Shown in pieces: positions 17,149-25,906 of a stretch of 64,000 nt of DNA. The translations under genes were made by a program, and so were the position numbers. Within the stretch, counting starts at the first letter, position 1, and every line of letters begins with the position of its first letter. The DNA comes from Niastella sp. OAS944 (GTDB taxonomy: Bacteria; Bacteroidota; Bacteroidia; Chitinophagales; Chitinophagaceae): positions 124,001 to 188,000 of the forward strand of contig JANUBW010000009.1 of NCBI GenBank assembly GCA_024809215.1, written 5' to 3'. The notes beneath the pieces were generated by a model. The model did no database searches. It was not told where the DNA came from and worked only from the letters and a program-made list of their open reading frames with translations.

Positions 17149-19543
17149 ATTCTGTTCTTAAATTCTTTACCGGACTTAGTAGTGCCGATTTAATTGTTTG
17201 CGCACATATTAACAGGGCGGTAACAAGCACCAGTATAACCATGGCAATAATAAATGGCGTTGCCGTAATATCTATGCGGTATGCATAGTTCTGTAACCAG
17301 TTATTCATGATCATATAAGCCAGTGGACATGCTACCAGTGCGCCTAATGCCATCACTGCTAAAAATTCTTTCAGGAATAATAATACGATCCCCGAAACAG
17401 ATGCGCCCAGTATTTTTCTTATACCAATCTCTTTGGTGCGTTTTTGAATGCTAAGCGATATCAATCCAATAACGCCCAGCAAAACAATGATCAGCGCCAG
17501 CACCGTTGCGGTATAAGCTGCTTTCTTTAATTGTATCTCTGTTTGGTACATGGCGAACAGGGTATCATCCATAAACTTATATTCGAAAGCTGCGCCGGGC
17601 ATTGTAACATTCCATTTTGACTGTAACGCACTGATGGTGGCAGGTATGTTTGCGGGGTTTATTTTAAATGATAAGTAGCGGTAAATGGTAGCAAACTGCA
17701 CATTGAAAATAGCTATAGGGGCAATTCTTTGTTGCATGGAGCCGAAATGAAAATCATTGGTAACTCCTTTAATAGTGAAAATAGTTGGGTCATTTATTAC
17801 CCTTACCTGTTTGCCAACGGCATCAGATGCATCTTTAAAACCAAGTGCATGAATGGCTGCTTCATTGATAACCATTTTGCCCGAATCGAGGGCATGACCC
17901 TCAAAATAGGAACCGGCTTTCAACTGCATTGAATATACTTTCAAATAATTTTCATCGGTGGTTAAAGCCTGTGCGGTAACTGCCGATGTAGAATCTGCTC
18001 CAAACCGGTAAAGAGAGGCGCTGCCGCTGTTATTACCATCGGGTACCTCATAAGAAAGAGATACATGGTTAACCTTTGGAATGGCTGCTAATTCATTCCG
18101 GATGCTTATCATTTTATTCGCACCCTGTTTCGACCAGTTACGTGGTACCTGCGCACTTAGAATATAGTCTTTATTATAACCAAGGTCGCTTTTTAAAAAC
18201 AGGTCTATTTGTTTGGTGATAATGATAGCGCCGGTAAAGGCAATGGTTGCAGTAACAAACTGAAAAGCGATGAGTGATTTTCGAAAAAGCACATTCTCTT
18301 TTACTGACAGTTTTCCTTTTAACGATTCAATAGAGTTTAAAGAGGACAAAATAAATGCAGGATAAATGCCGGCAATAAAACCAATGATCACAGTGAATAT
18401 AAATGGGAATGCGATGAAATAGGCCGGGAATTTATTCAATGATGGAATTTCGCGGCCCAGTATGCTGCTGAACAGATCTTTTGTTGTAATGTATATTATA
18501 AAAGCTGCCAGCATGGCAAACGCCACGAGGATAATTGATTCAGTAAGGAATTGTACTATCAGCTGGCGTTTAAGTCCGCCCACCACTTTTCGTATGCCCA
18601 TTTCACGCATTCGCGCAGCCGAACGGCTCACGCTCATATTGATAAAGTTTATGATAGCCATAGCTAAAATAAAAAGCGCAATAGCTGATAATGCATATAT
18701 CATTTTGCGAACAAGACCGTTGTTGGCAGATAAATAATAATCGCTCAAAGCCACCGGTATTATCTTCAGATCGGCAACAAACTGCGATGATGTATGTTGT
18801 TTTTGCAGGTAGGCAATGGGTTCTTCCAGGTCTTTGGGCGTTACTCCTTCTTTTAGCTCAACATAATTTACAATGAAAGCGTTTTGCCAGTTCATGTCCC
18901 TGCCAAAAAAAGTAAGGTTGTCGGTTGATACAAAAAAATGCCCCGGATAAGTTTCAGTTAGCGTTGTAACCGAATTGGCAGGTAAAGTATTTAATACACC
19001 GGTAATAAGGAAATCATGTTTGGAGCCGGAAAAGCTTTCAATAGTAACGGTTTCGCCAACTACATTTGGTTTGCCAAAATATTTTATCGCTTTCTCTTTT
19101 GTAATAACAACAGTGAAGGGGCCATTTAAAGCGGTTTTTACATCGCCCTGCAACAGGCTGAACCCATACATGGTAAGCATGGTGCTGTCGCCCACCTGCA
19201 TGGTTTCCCTAAAACTCTTTTCGCCTTTTGACACCGTAGATGTGATACCATCGTACCGGTAATAGTTCGCTACCAGGTTGGGGTAATTATCTTTCAGGGC
19301 TTTTGCCAACTGGCCCAATGTTGCCAGGTCGTAACCCTGGTTAGGGTCTTTCCACTTGCTGGTCAATATATATTGCCGGTTGGCATGTTTGAGGTTTTTA
19401 TTTACCTGAAACAGGCTCCAGGCATAGGCGGCAATTACCAGGGTAAATGCAATAGCAGTTGATAAACCGATAATATTTACAAACGAATAAAAGCGGGCTT
19501 TGGTTATGTTACGCCATGCGATCCTGATGTAATTCTTTAACAT
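17147..19543 (-). CDS. FtsX/MacB-type ABC transporter permease
   Basis: A 798-residue permease of the double-FtsX type common in Bacteroidota. It begins MLKNYIRIAWRNITKARFYS, with a first membrane helix at about 20-44, a periplasmic MacB_PCD domain (about 45-240), three to four helices around 285-430 including the FtsX signature SRSAARMREMGIRKVVG, a second periplasmic domain (about 440-650) and a second FtsX block with QKRTKEIGIRKILGA. Such proteins usually work with a separate LolD/MacB-like ATPase in export or mechanotransmission; none is encoded next to it here. It stands alone between a terminator and a 208-nt gap before the divergent sigma gene. Confidence 0.93.
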   Translation of the reverse strand: MLKNYIRIAWRNITKARFYSFVNIIGLSTAIAFTLVIAAYAWSLFQVNKNLKHANRQYILTSKWKDPNQGYDLATLGQLAKALKDNYPNLVANYYRYDGITSTVSKGEKSFRETMQVGDSTMLTMYGFSLLQGDVKTALNGPFTVVITKEKAIKYFGKPNVVGETVTIESFSGSKHDFLITGVLNTLPANSVTTLTETYPGHFFVSTDNLTFFGRDMNWQNAFIVNYVELKEGVTPKDLEEPIAYLQKQHTSSQFVADLKIIPVALSDYYLSANNGLVRKMIYALSAIALFILAMAIINFINMSVSRSAARMREMGIRKVVGGLKRQLIVQFLTESIILVAFAMLAAFIIYITTKDLFSSILGREIPSLNKFPAYFIAFPFIFTVIIGFIAGIYPAFILSSLNSIESLKGKLSVKENVLFRKSLIAFQFVTATIAFTGAIIITKQIDLFLKSDLGYNKDYILSAQVPRNWSKQGANKMISIRNELAAIPKVNHVSLSYEVPDGNNSGSASLYRFGADSTSAVTAQALTTDENYLKVYSMQLKAGSYFEGHALDSGKMVINEAAIHALGFKDASDAVGKQVRVINDPTIFTIKGVTNDFHFGSMQQRIAPIAIFNVQFATIYRYLSFKINPANIPATISALQSKWNVTMPGAAFEYKFMDDTLFAMYQTEIQLKKAAYTATVLALIIVLLGVIGLISLSIQKRTKEIGIRKILGASVSGIVLLFLKEFLAVMALGALVACPLAYMIMNNWLQNYAYRIDITATPFIIAMVILVLVTALLICAQTIKSALLSPVKNLRTE

Positions 19544-19751
19544 AAAGACGGTTTGTAAGCTTCAAATCCGGGTCAACCTTTGTGCCAACCGTTAAAGGCT
19601 TTACCGGCAAGGGCTTTGAGAATAATAGTTTTTATAAGTGTACGAAACCGAACAGTTAGTGTACGGTATTTAGAAAACTTTATGGCCGTACATAAGTTCC
19701 TTTTATCCTAAAATTAAAGTAAGTTTACACCGCCCCAGGAAGGATAAAGTA

Positions 19752-20345
19752 TTGGATAGTAAGCAAATAAATATCGAAAAAGAGCTTTTCTCGCGCGTTG
19801 CCCAGGGAGATGAAGAAGCATTTAATACCTTGTTTCACGCTTATGTTCCCCGGTTGCATACGTTGGTGATGAAAGTGACCAGATCCGAAGCTGTGGCAAA
19901 AGATATCATTCAGGAGGTATTTCTGTATTTATGGATCGACCGCGAAACACTTGCCACGGTAGATGTGCCCCAGAACTGGATCTTTAAGATCGCTTATAAT
20001 CGCTCTTACAGCTGGCTGGCCCGCCAGTTCTCCCGCAATCGCAAGTACAACGAATTCCGGCAACAAAATGCCGCTGAGGGGGAGGAGAGCCTGGAACATA
20101 CCGTTGCCCTTAACGAAACGGCGAGGCTTATTCACGAGGCAACCTCATTATTGCCCGATCAGGCCCGAAGGATCTTTCAGCTAAGCCGCGAAACGGGGCT
20201 TAAAGCTGCGGAAGTGGCCGACAAACTCGAGATCTCTGTTCAAACCGTTCGTAACTCACTCGTTCGCTCAGTAAAATTCATCAAAGAATACCTGGCTCAA
20301 AATGGTATACTACTACCAACTTTGCTGATTTTAAATTTTCTTTAA
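19752..20345 (+). CDS. FecI-type ECF RNA polymerase sigma factor
   Basis: A 197-residue sigma factor. Region 2 includes EEAFNTLFHAYVPRLHTLVM, AKDIIQEVFLYLWIDRETLA and WIFKIAYNRSYSWLARQ; region 4 includes ATSLLPDQARRIFQLSRETG and KLEISVQTVRNSLVRSVKFI. The start is a TTG at 19752: no ATG lies near, and a strong purine-rich ribosome site (aggaagga) stands 8 nt before it. The long hydrophobic tail LAQNGILLPTLLILNFL is typical of Bacteroidota FecI-like sigmas. It opens the sigma - FecR - SusC - SusD locus on the plus strand. Confidence 0.94.
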   Translation: MDSKQINIEKELFSRVAQGDEEAFNTLFHAYVPRLHTLVMKVTRSEAVAKDIIQEVFLYLWIDRETLATVDVPQNWIFKIAYNRSYSWLARQFSRNRKYNEFRQQNAAEGEESLEHTVALNETARLIHEATSLLPDQARRIFQLSRETGLKAAEVADKLEISVQTVRNSLVRSVKFIKEYLAQNGILLPTLLILNFL

Positions 20346-20426
20346 AATTTTTTTCAAAACCATAGGTATGTTTTTCTTTCCCATTGTACATTATTAAGGA
20401 GGGTAACCCCATAATTCAATAATGTC

Positions 20427-21680
20427 ATGGAGAAATTCCTAAAAGACGAACTGCTTGCACTACTGGAAAAAGCCAAAGCCGGCAATGCCACCGGAAATGA
20501 TTATTCCCGGATAGCAGCGATCATTAATGCCGATGAAACCGGGGAACTGATAGCTCAGGCAGATGCTTTTTTTGCTCAGGAACCGCCGGTATCTTCATTA
20601 CATATTGAACCCTATAATTACAATCATTGGCAACAGGCCTTCCTTGAAATAAAAGAAGTCTGGCAACAACAAAATATACAACCGGCTAAAGTAAGGCGCC
20701 TGCCTGCTGCGAGCAGCTGGCTGATAGCCGCTTCAATTCTTTTACTTCTTTCTGTTGGGGCTTATCTCTTAGTTAATACAAGATCTACCCGGCAAACTAC
20801 CGCCGCTGCTAAAATTTTACCCGGAAAAGATGGCGCTATTCTTACACTTGCCGATGGTACCCAAATATTATTAGATACTATAAAGAACGGCGTTGTGGCC
20901 CTGCAAGGCGGCGCCACCGCTAAAATTGTCAACGGCACACTCATATACGATGGCAATGGCGGTGAAGCTGTATATAATATTATGTCAACGCCAAAAGGGC
21001 GAAAGTTTCATATAATAATGCCCGACGGGACCGGGGCCTGGCTCAACAGCGCCAGTTCAATTCAATTTCCTACTGTATTTACCGGCAATGAGCGTAAGGT
21101 TAGCGTAACCGGTGAGGTGTATTTTGAAGTGGCTAAGAATAAAAAAATGCCATTCCGTTTAAACGTGAATAACCAGGCTGAAATTGAAGTGTTGGGAACG
21201 CATTTTAATGTGAAGGCATATGAGAACGAGCCGGTGATAAATACCACTTTGCTGGAAGGTTCAATTGCCATCAGGTTAAAGGACGATAAAAGCGGAAAGA
21301 TTGGAAAACAATCTATTCTAAAACCCGGTCAGCAGGCGCAAATACAGTTTGAACAAAACAAAATGCAGGTGAGTACTGCAAAAAATGCGGGCATAAACGA
21401 ACCCGAACTTACTGTGGTTAACAATACTGATGTAGATAAAGTGATGGCCTGGAAAAACAATGTGTTCGACTTTAATGATATCGCATTTGAAGATGCTATG
21501 TATCAGCTCGAACGCTGGTATAATATTCAGGTTGTTTATGAAAAAGGTGTTCCTCCAACAAATGTTGAGTTGAGCGGGAAAATGACAAAAGATGTTACGC
21601 TTAACGATCTGGTTACTATCCTTGAAAAGATAGGTGTGAAATGCAGGTTGGAAGGGAGGAAGTTGGTGATAGTTGATTAA
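20427..21680 (+). CDS. FecR-type anti-sigma factor
   Basis: A 417-residue protein with a cytoplasmic N terminus, a transmembrane helix at about residues 97-116 (SWLIAASILLLLSVGAYLLV), a long FecR domain (GKDGAILTLADGTQILLD, KVSVTGEVYFEVAKNKKMPF, EIEVLGTHFNVKAYE) and a DUF4974-like C terminus (FDFNDIAFEDAMYQLERWYN, VELSGKMTKDVTLNDLVTIL). It holds the sigma factor encoded 81 nt upstream and should be triggered by the STN domain of the SusC 410 nt downstream. It is the uninterrupted comparison for the FecR at 31056, which carries an inserted loop. Confidence 0.95.
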   Translation: MEKFLKDELLALLEKAKAGNATGNDYSRIAAIINADETGELIAQADAFFAQEPPVSSLHIEPYNYNHWQQAFLEIKEVWQQQNIQPAKVRRLPAASSWLIAASILLLLSVGAYLLVNTRSTRQTTAAAKILPGKDGAILTLADGTQILLDTIKNGVVALQGGATAKIVNGTLIYDGNGGEAVYNIMSTPKGRKFHIIMPDGTGAWLNSASSIQFPTVFTGNERKVSVTGEVYFEVAKNKKMPFRLNVNNQAEIEVLGTHFNVKAYENEPVINTTLLEGSIAIRLKDDKSGKIGKQSILKPGQQAQIQFEQNKMQVSTAKNAGINEPELTVVNNTDVDKVMAWKNNVFDFNDIAFEDAMYQLERWYNIQVVYEKGVPPTNVELSGKMTKDVTLNDLVTILEKIGVKCRLEGRKLVIVD

Positions 21681-21682
21681 TG

Positions 21683-21895
21683 AGTTGACAAGTTGACGAG
21701 TTAACAAGGAGTTGAAAAGGTGATGGAGGTGATAACGTTGATAAAGGTAAATGCAGTTCTTAGTTCTAAGTTTTTAGTTCTTTTATTCGGAGCTCGCTAT
21801 TTTTTGCAGGCCTCGCTTTAGGCTGTATTCAATTGCCGATTGCCGATTGCCGTTTCACGTTTCACGTTTCACGTTTGCCGTTTCACGACTGAGTG
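21683..21895. repeat. Composite intergenic repeat of short reiterated words
   Basis: The first part of the 410-nt gap between FecR and SusC is made of reiterated words: gagttgacaagttgacgagt near 21683, ttcttagttctaagttttta near 21755, gattgccgattgccg near 21836, and then gtttcacg repeated about five times up to 21889. The gtttcacg part matches the arm of the element at 53735-53890, and the attgcc words resemble the elements at 35965 and 37530. No open reading frame is plausible here. Confidence 0.7.
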
Positions 21896-21995
21896 GCCCG
21901 GTAATTATATATAATAAAGATTATTCTTCTGCCTTTAAAAACGATTGCTATGCTAAAAGCACACAAAACATAATACATAGTGGGTAAAACCAAAA

Positions 21996-22020
21996 CCGGA
22001 AGTGTCGTTACCACTTCCGG
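21996..22020 (+). promoter_or_regulatory. Leader hairpin upstream of SusC
   Basis: A perfect 9-bp GC-rich stem (ccggaagtg / cacttccgg) with a 7-nt loop ends about 70 nt before the SusC start. It is not followed by a T run, so it is unlikely to be a simple terminator. Between it and the start codon lies aacaaccaaacgtttgc, like the AACCAA stretch before other SusC genes here. Confidence 0.5.
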
Positions 22021-22090
22021 AAGAAAGTTTAGTTGCCCATAACGAAAAGTCTCAAACCTCCATTTATTAACAACCAAACGTTTGCAAACT

Positions 22091-25000
22091 ATGCAAAAAA
22101 AATCATTTGGTTCCGGATTTTCTATGACCTATGGTTACCTGGCCTCTTTTCCTGATCACCTGCCAGATGGTAGAAACGGGTATTCCGGAGCCATCACCAG
22201 AACGCTGCTTGCGATACGATTGAACGTCATGAGATCTTATCGCTTCATCGGAAAAACTACAGTTCTAGCGATGAAATTGACAATCTTTTTTATTGCCATT
22301 GCCATGTTCTCGGCCCAGGCTAAGGGAACAGCGCAAAACATCACCATCACGGGAAAAGACCTTCCGTTGAAGGTTGTTTTTTCCGCAATTGAAAAACAAT
22401 CGGGTTACGTTTTTTTCAATAATAAGCGCGACGTCGATGAAGAAAAAACGGTATCAATATCAGCCAACAACCTTCCGCTGAAAGATGTGCTTGATATTAT
22501 ACTCAAAGACCAGCCTCTTGAATATTCCATCAAAGGCAAAACAATAGTACTCTCGCGCAAATTCATGCCAGTTGCCGATCACGCTGCAGCAACCCGTATA
22601 CCTATAACGGGAACAGTTGTTGACGCGGCCGGGCAGCCACTATCTAATGTATCTGTTGTACTAAAGGGTAAAAATAAAGTGGGTACAACCACCAATGCAT
22701 CGGGCGAATTTAAGATCGACGCAGAAGTGGGTGATATACTCATTTTTTCTATTGTTGGTTATACAGAGAAAGAAATTACTGTGGGAAAGAGTGAGAAGAT
22801 CGATGTTGCTTTAAACCCTATCGATGCAAAGCTTGAAGAAGTTGTTGTGATTGGTTATGGTACCTCTAAACGTCGCGACCTTACAGGTGCCGTTGTATCT
22901 GTAAAACCTGAAGAGATCACTGCCCGCCCCGGGCCCAACCCAATGGAATCGTTGCAGGGAAGGGTGGCCGGTTTGGATATTACCCGCCCCTCGGGTCAGC
23001 CCGGAGCCAATTTGAATATACAACTGCGTGGCAACAGATCTATCAATGCGAGTGGCACGCCGTTATTTATCATTAATGGTTTGCCTGGCGATTATGCAAC
23101 CCTGAACCCCTACGATATTGAATCTATTGAAGTACTGAAAGACGCTTCTTCAACAGCCGTATATGGTTCTGCCGGTTCAAACGGTGTAATTATCATTACT
23201 ACCAAAAGTGGTAAAAACGGAAAATTGACCATTGATTTCAATACCCATTATGGTAGCAATGGCTGGTCTGTAACACCGAAAATGCGTACGGGCGAGGCTT
23301 ATCTGCAAACCAAACGTGATGCTTACAGCTATGTGTGGGATGCAGCCAATAGTCAATGGACAACAACCGGCGCTCAATGGCAATCACCTGCCGATGATGA
23401 AAAGATCTTTGGTGCATCAAGATGGGCCCTTTATCAACAAGGACAGTTTGCCGACTGGGCCGATCTTTTCCTGCAAAAAACTGCCAATACACAAAACTAT
23501 AGTTTAGGTGTTTCTGGTGGTAATGAAAAAACCAAAGGTTATATCTCATTCAACTACACCAACGAAAAAGGCCAGTATGTTGGCGACGACTATAAGCTCT
23601 TTTCTACTACCATGCGCATTGATCATAAAGTGAAGAACTGGGTGTCTGTAGGCGCTAACCTCACCGGTTCGTATGTAGACAGGAATAAAGCGCAGGATAA
23701 ACTGGAGAACGCGTTGGTGACAGATCCGCTGGTAAGGCCTTACAAAGACGATGGAACGCTGAACCCCGATCTTGGTAACAACGTATATAACCTGCTGCTC
23801 AATCAGCAGCCTGGTGTATATGGTAATGTTGATAACAACCTGAAGTTGTATATCAATCCTTACATCGAGATCAAACCATTGAAAGGGTTAAGTTTTTTAA
23901 GCCGTTTGAGTACCTTCCTTACTTATAATAATACTTACCGGTTCGATGGTATAGGTTCTGTAGCCTATACGTATAATAACGCCCAGGTAGCAAAAGCCCA
24001 AATAGATCAGGACCGTTCCATTGGTTATCAATGGGAGAACATTTTGACTTATAATTTTAAAGTGGCGCATGATCACGCATTTACCGTTACCGGTATCACT
24101 ACCTGGTACGACAACAAGAATACGAAAACCAAAATGTTCCAAAGCAATATTGTATCTAACAATTTCAAATGGTACAGGTTTTCAGGAGATTTGAACACCA
24201 CTTCAAGTTCTGAGTTCAGCATGTCGAAAACGCTTGGTTTTATCGGCCGTCTTAACTATTCATACCTGGGTAAATATTTATTTTCGGCTACTTTACGCCG
24301 CGATGGTTCTTCTGTATTGTATAAAGATAACAGGTGGGATAACTTCCCTGCGGTTTCAGCCGGCTGGCGCATTTCCGACGAGTCGTTCATGGAAGGAACA
24401 AAAAACTGGTTGAACAGTATGAAAGTTCGTGTGGGCTGGGGTGTTACCGGCACGGCCAAGATCGATCCGTACAGCTCTGTAGCCAACCTGGAGTCAGTTA
24501 ACATGTCGCTGGGTGGTTTATTAGTACCTACTTACCGCAACTCTGCCTATCTTACCAACCCCCAGTTGGGATGGGAAAAATCGTACAATACAAACATTGG
24601 TGTAGATGCGGCATTTTTGGATAACCGCATAGATATGGCGTTAGACCTGTATAACACAAAGACCAAAGGTGTTATTTATGGTGTAACCACACCTATTATT
24701 TACGGACAGTACACTGCTTCGCAGCAATATAAAACCAATATCAATGTGGTTGAAACGCAGAACAGGGGTATAGAGCTGGCATTGAACACCCGTAATGTTG
24801 TTACCAAAGATTTCAACTGGACCTCGGCGATCGCCTTTTCTTACAACAAGGAAAAGATTCTAAAATTAACCGGTGGTGTTGCCAATAACATCACTAACGG
24901 TGATAATAATCAATACTCACTTACCATAGGCCAGCCGGTAAACTCTTATCGTAACTATAAGTTGGATGGCATTTGGCAGATAGGTGAGGAGAAAGATGCG

Positions 25001-25711
25001 GCGGCATTTGGCAGGCGTCCCGGCGACATTCATGTTAATGTGCCTGGTTTAACCCGCCTTGCAGAAGGTGTATATTCAAAAACACTGGCCGACGGTACCA
25101 CCAATTACTACTATGCCGATCTGGCTGAAGCGCAAAAATTTAATCCTGCACTTACGGCTGCAAAAAGTACGTATTTAGTAAGCTCCGCCGATTATCAGAT
25201 CGTGGGACATAATTCTCCCAGCTGGTCGCTTGGATTTCAAAATGGTTTCAGTTACAAGAATTGGGACCTTTCTGTTTATTCTTATTTCAGATGGGGACAA
25301 ACCATCAGTTACAATATGTTGGGTTGGTATCAGCCAAATGGATTTGCTACTACTGCAAGCCCTTCACGAACCATTCCTGAATACTTCAATTACTGGACGC
25401 CCACCAATCCTTCGAACGACTTCCCTGTAATGAATTTTGCGGAAGGTTCGGGCACATTGACTGGTTTTTCTGGTTTGAACTATGTGGATGGGTCGTTCTT
25501 TAAAATTAAAAATATCACGCTTAGTTACAATATGCCCAGGGGGCTGGTTAAAAAAGTATCGCTCGAGAAATTCCGGATCTATGGCACTATTACCAATCCT
25601 TTGATCATTACAAAGAGCCCATTGTTAAAACAATATGATCCTGAAATGAATGGTTCGCTTGAGTATCCATTGACCAAACAACTGGTGGTGGGTTTGAATG
25701 TAACATTTTAA
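22091..25711 (+). CDS. SusC/RagA-type TonB-dependent receptor with STN domain
   Basis: A 1206-residue outer-membrane importer. It has an unusual ~60-residue N-terminal extension before the signal region at about 61-80 (MKLTIFFIAIAMFSAQA). The STN domain is at about 85-150 (ITITGKDLPLKVVFSAIEKQ), the CarboxypepD_reg-like domain at about 170-245 (VVDAAGQPLSNVSVVLKGKN), the plug at about 250-370 (GYGTSKRRDLTGAVVSV, ESIEVLKDASSTAVYGSAG) and the barrel ends QLVVGLNVTF. The ATG at 22091 was chosen over a TTG three codons upstream. An internal start at the signal peptide cannot be excluded. It is paired with the SusD 195 nt downstream and regulated by the FecI/FecR pair upstream. Confidence 0.95.
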   Translation: MQKKSFGSGFSMTYGYLASFPDHLPDGRNGYSGAITRTLLAIRLNVMRSYRFIGKTTVLAMKLTIFFIAIAMFSAQAKGTAQNITITGKDLPLKVVFSAIEKQSGYVFFNNKRDVDEEKTVSISANNLPLKDVLDIILKDQPLEYSIKGKTIVLSRKFMPVADHAAATRIPITGTVVDAAGQPLSNVSVVLKGKNKVGTTTNASGEFKIDAEVGDILIFSIVGYTEKEITVGKSEKIDVALNPIDAKLEEVVVIGYGTSKRRDLTGAVVSVKPEEITARPGPNPMESLQGRVAGLDITRPSGQPGANLNIQLRGNRSINASGTPLFIINGLPGDYATLNPYDIESIEVLKDASSTAVYGSAGSNGVIIITTKSGKNGKLTIDFNTHYGSNGWSVTPKMRTGEAYLQTKRDAYSYVWDAANSQWTTTGAQWQSPADDEKIFGASRWALYQQGQFADWADLFLQKTANTQNYSLGVSGGNEKTKGYISFNYTNEKGQYVGDDYKLFSTTMRIDHKVKNWVSVGANLTGSYVDRNKAQDKLENALVTDPLVRPYKDDGTLNPDLGNNVYNLLLNQQPGVYGNVDNNLKLYINPYIEIKPLKGLSFLSRLSTFLTYNNTYRFDGIGSVAYTYNNAQVAKAQIDQDRSIGYQWENILTYNFKVAHDHAFTVTGITTWYDNKNTKTKMFQSNIVSNNFKWYRFSGDLNTTSSSEFSMSKTLGFIGRLNYSYLGKYLFSATLRRDGSSVLYKDNRWDNFPAVSAGWRISDESFMEGTKNWLNSMKVRVGWGVTGTAKIDPYSSVANLESVNMSLGGLLVPTYRNSAYLTNPQLGWEKSYNTNIGVDAAFLDNRIDMALDLYNTKTKGVIYGVTTPIIYGQYTASQQYKTNINVVETQNRGIELALNTRNVVTKDFNWTSAIAFSYNKEKILKLTGGVANNITNGDNNQYSLTIGQPVNSYRNYKLDGIWQIGEEKDAAAFGRRPGDIHVNVPGLTRLAEGVYSKTLADGTTNYYYADLAEAQKFNPALTAAKSTYLVSSADYQIVGHNSPSWSLGFQNGFSYKNWDLSVYSYFRWGQTISYNMLGWYQPNGFATTASPSRTIPEYFNYWTPTNPSNDFPVMNFAEGSGTLTGFSGLNYVDGSFFKIKNITLSYNMPRGLVKKVSLEKFRIYGTITNPLIITKSPLLKQYDPEMNGSLEYPLTKQLVVGLNVTF

Positions 25712-25714
25712 ATG

Positions 25715-25895
25715 CAAATAGCAAATACCAAATTCCAAATACCAAATTCCAAGAACCAAATAATAAATACAAAAAAAACAAATCTCAAAACCAAAGAAAA
25801 CAATGGTGATTGAAATCTGGGATTTATTTGGAACCTGGAACTTGAGCTTTGGAATTTAATTGGAACTTGGAATTTGGAACTTGGAATTTTCTAAA
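25715..25895. repeat. Inverted interspersed repeat between susC and susD
   Basis: The 195-nt gap between SusC and SusD is filled by two complementary arms. The left arm (about 25720-25765) repeats aaataccaaattccaa; the right arm (about 25825-25890) repeats ttggaatttggaacttgg. They could pair into a long imperfect hairpin in the susC-susD message. Words of the right arm recur at 61870-61965 in front of the DsbD genes. Confidence 0.75.
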
Positions 25896-25906
25896 AACAG
25901 CGTTAT

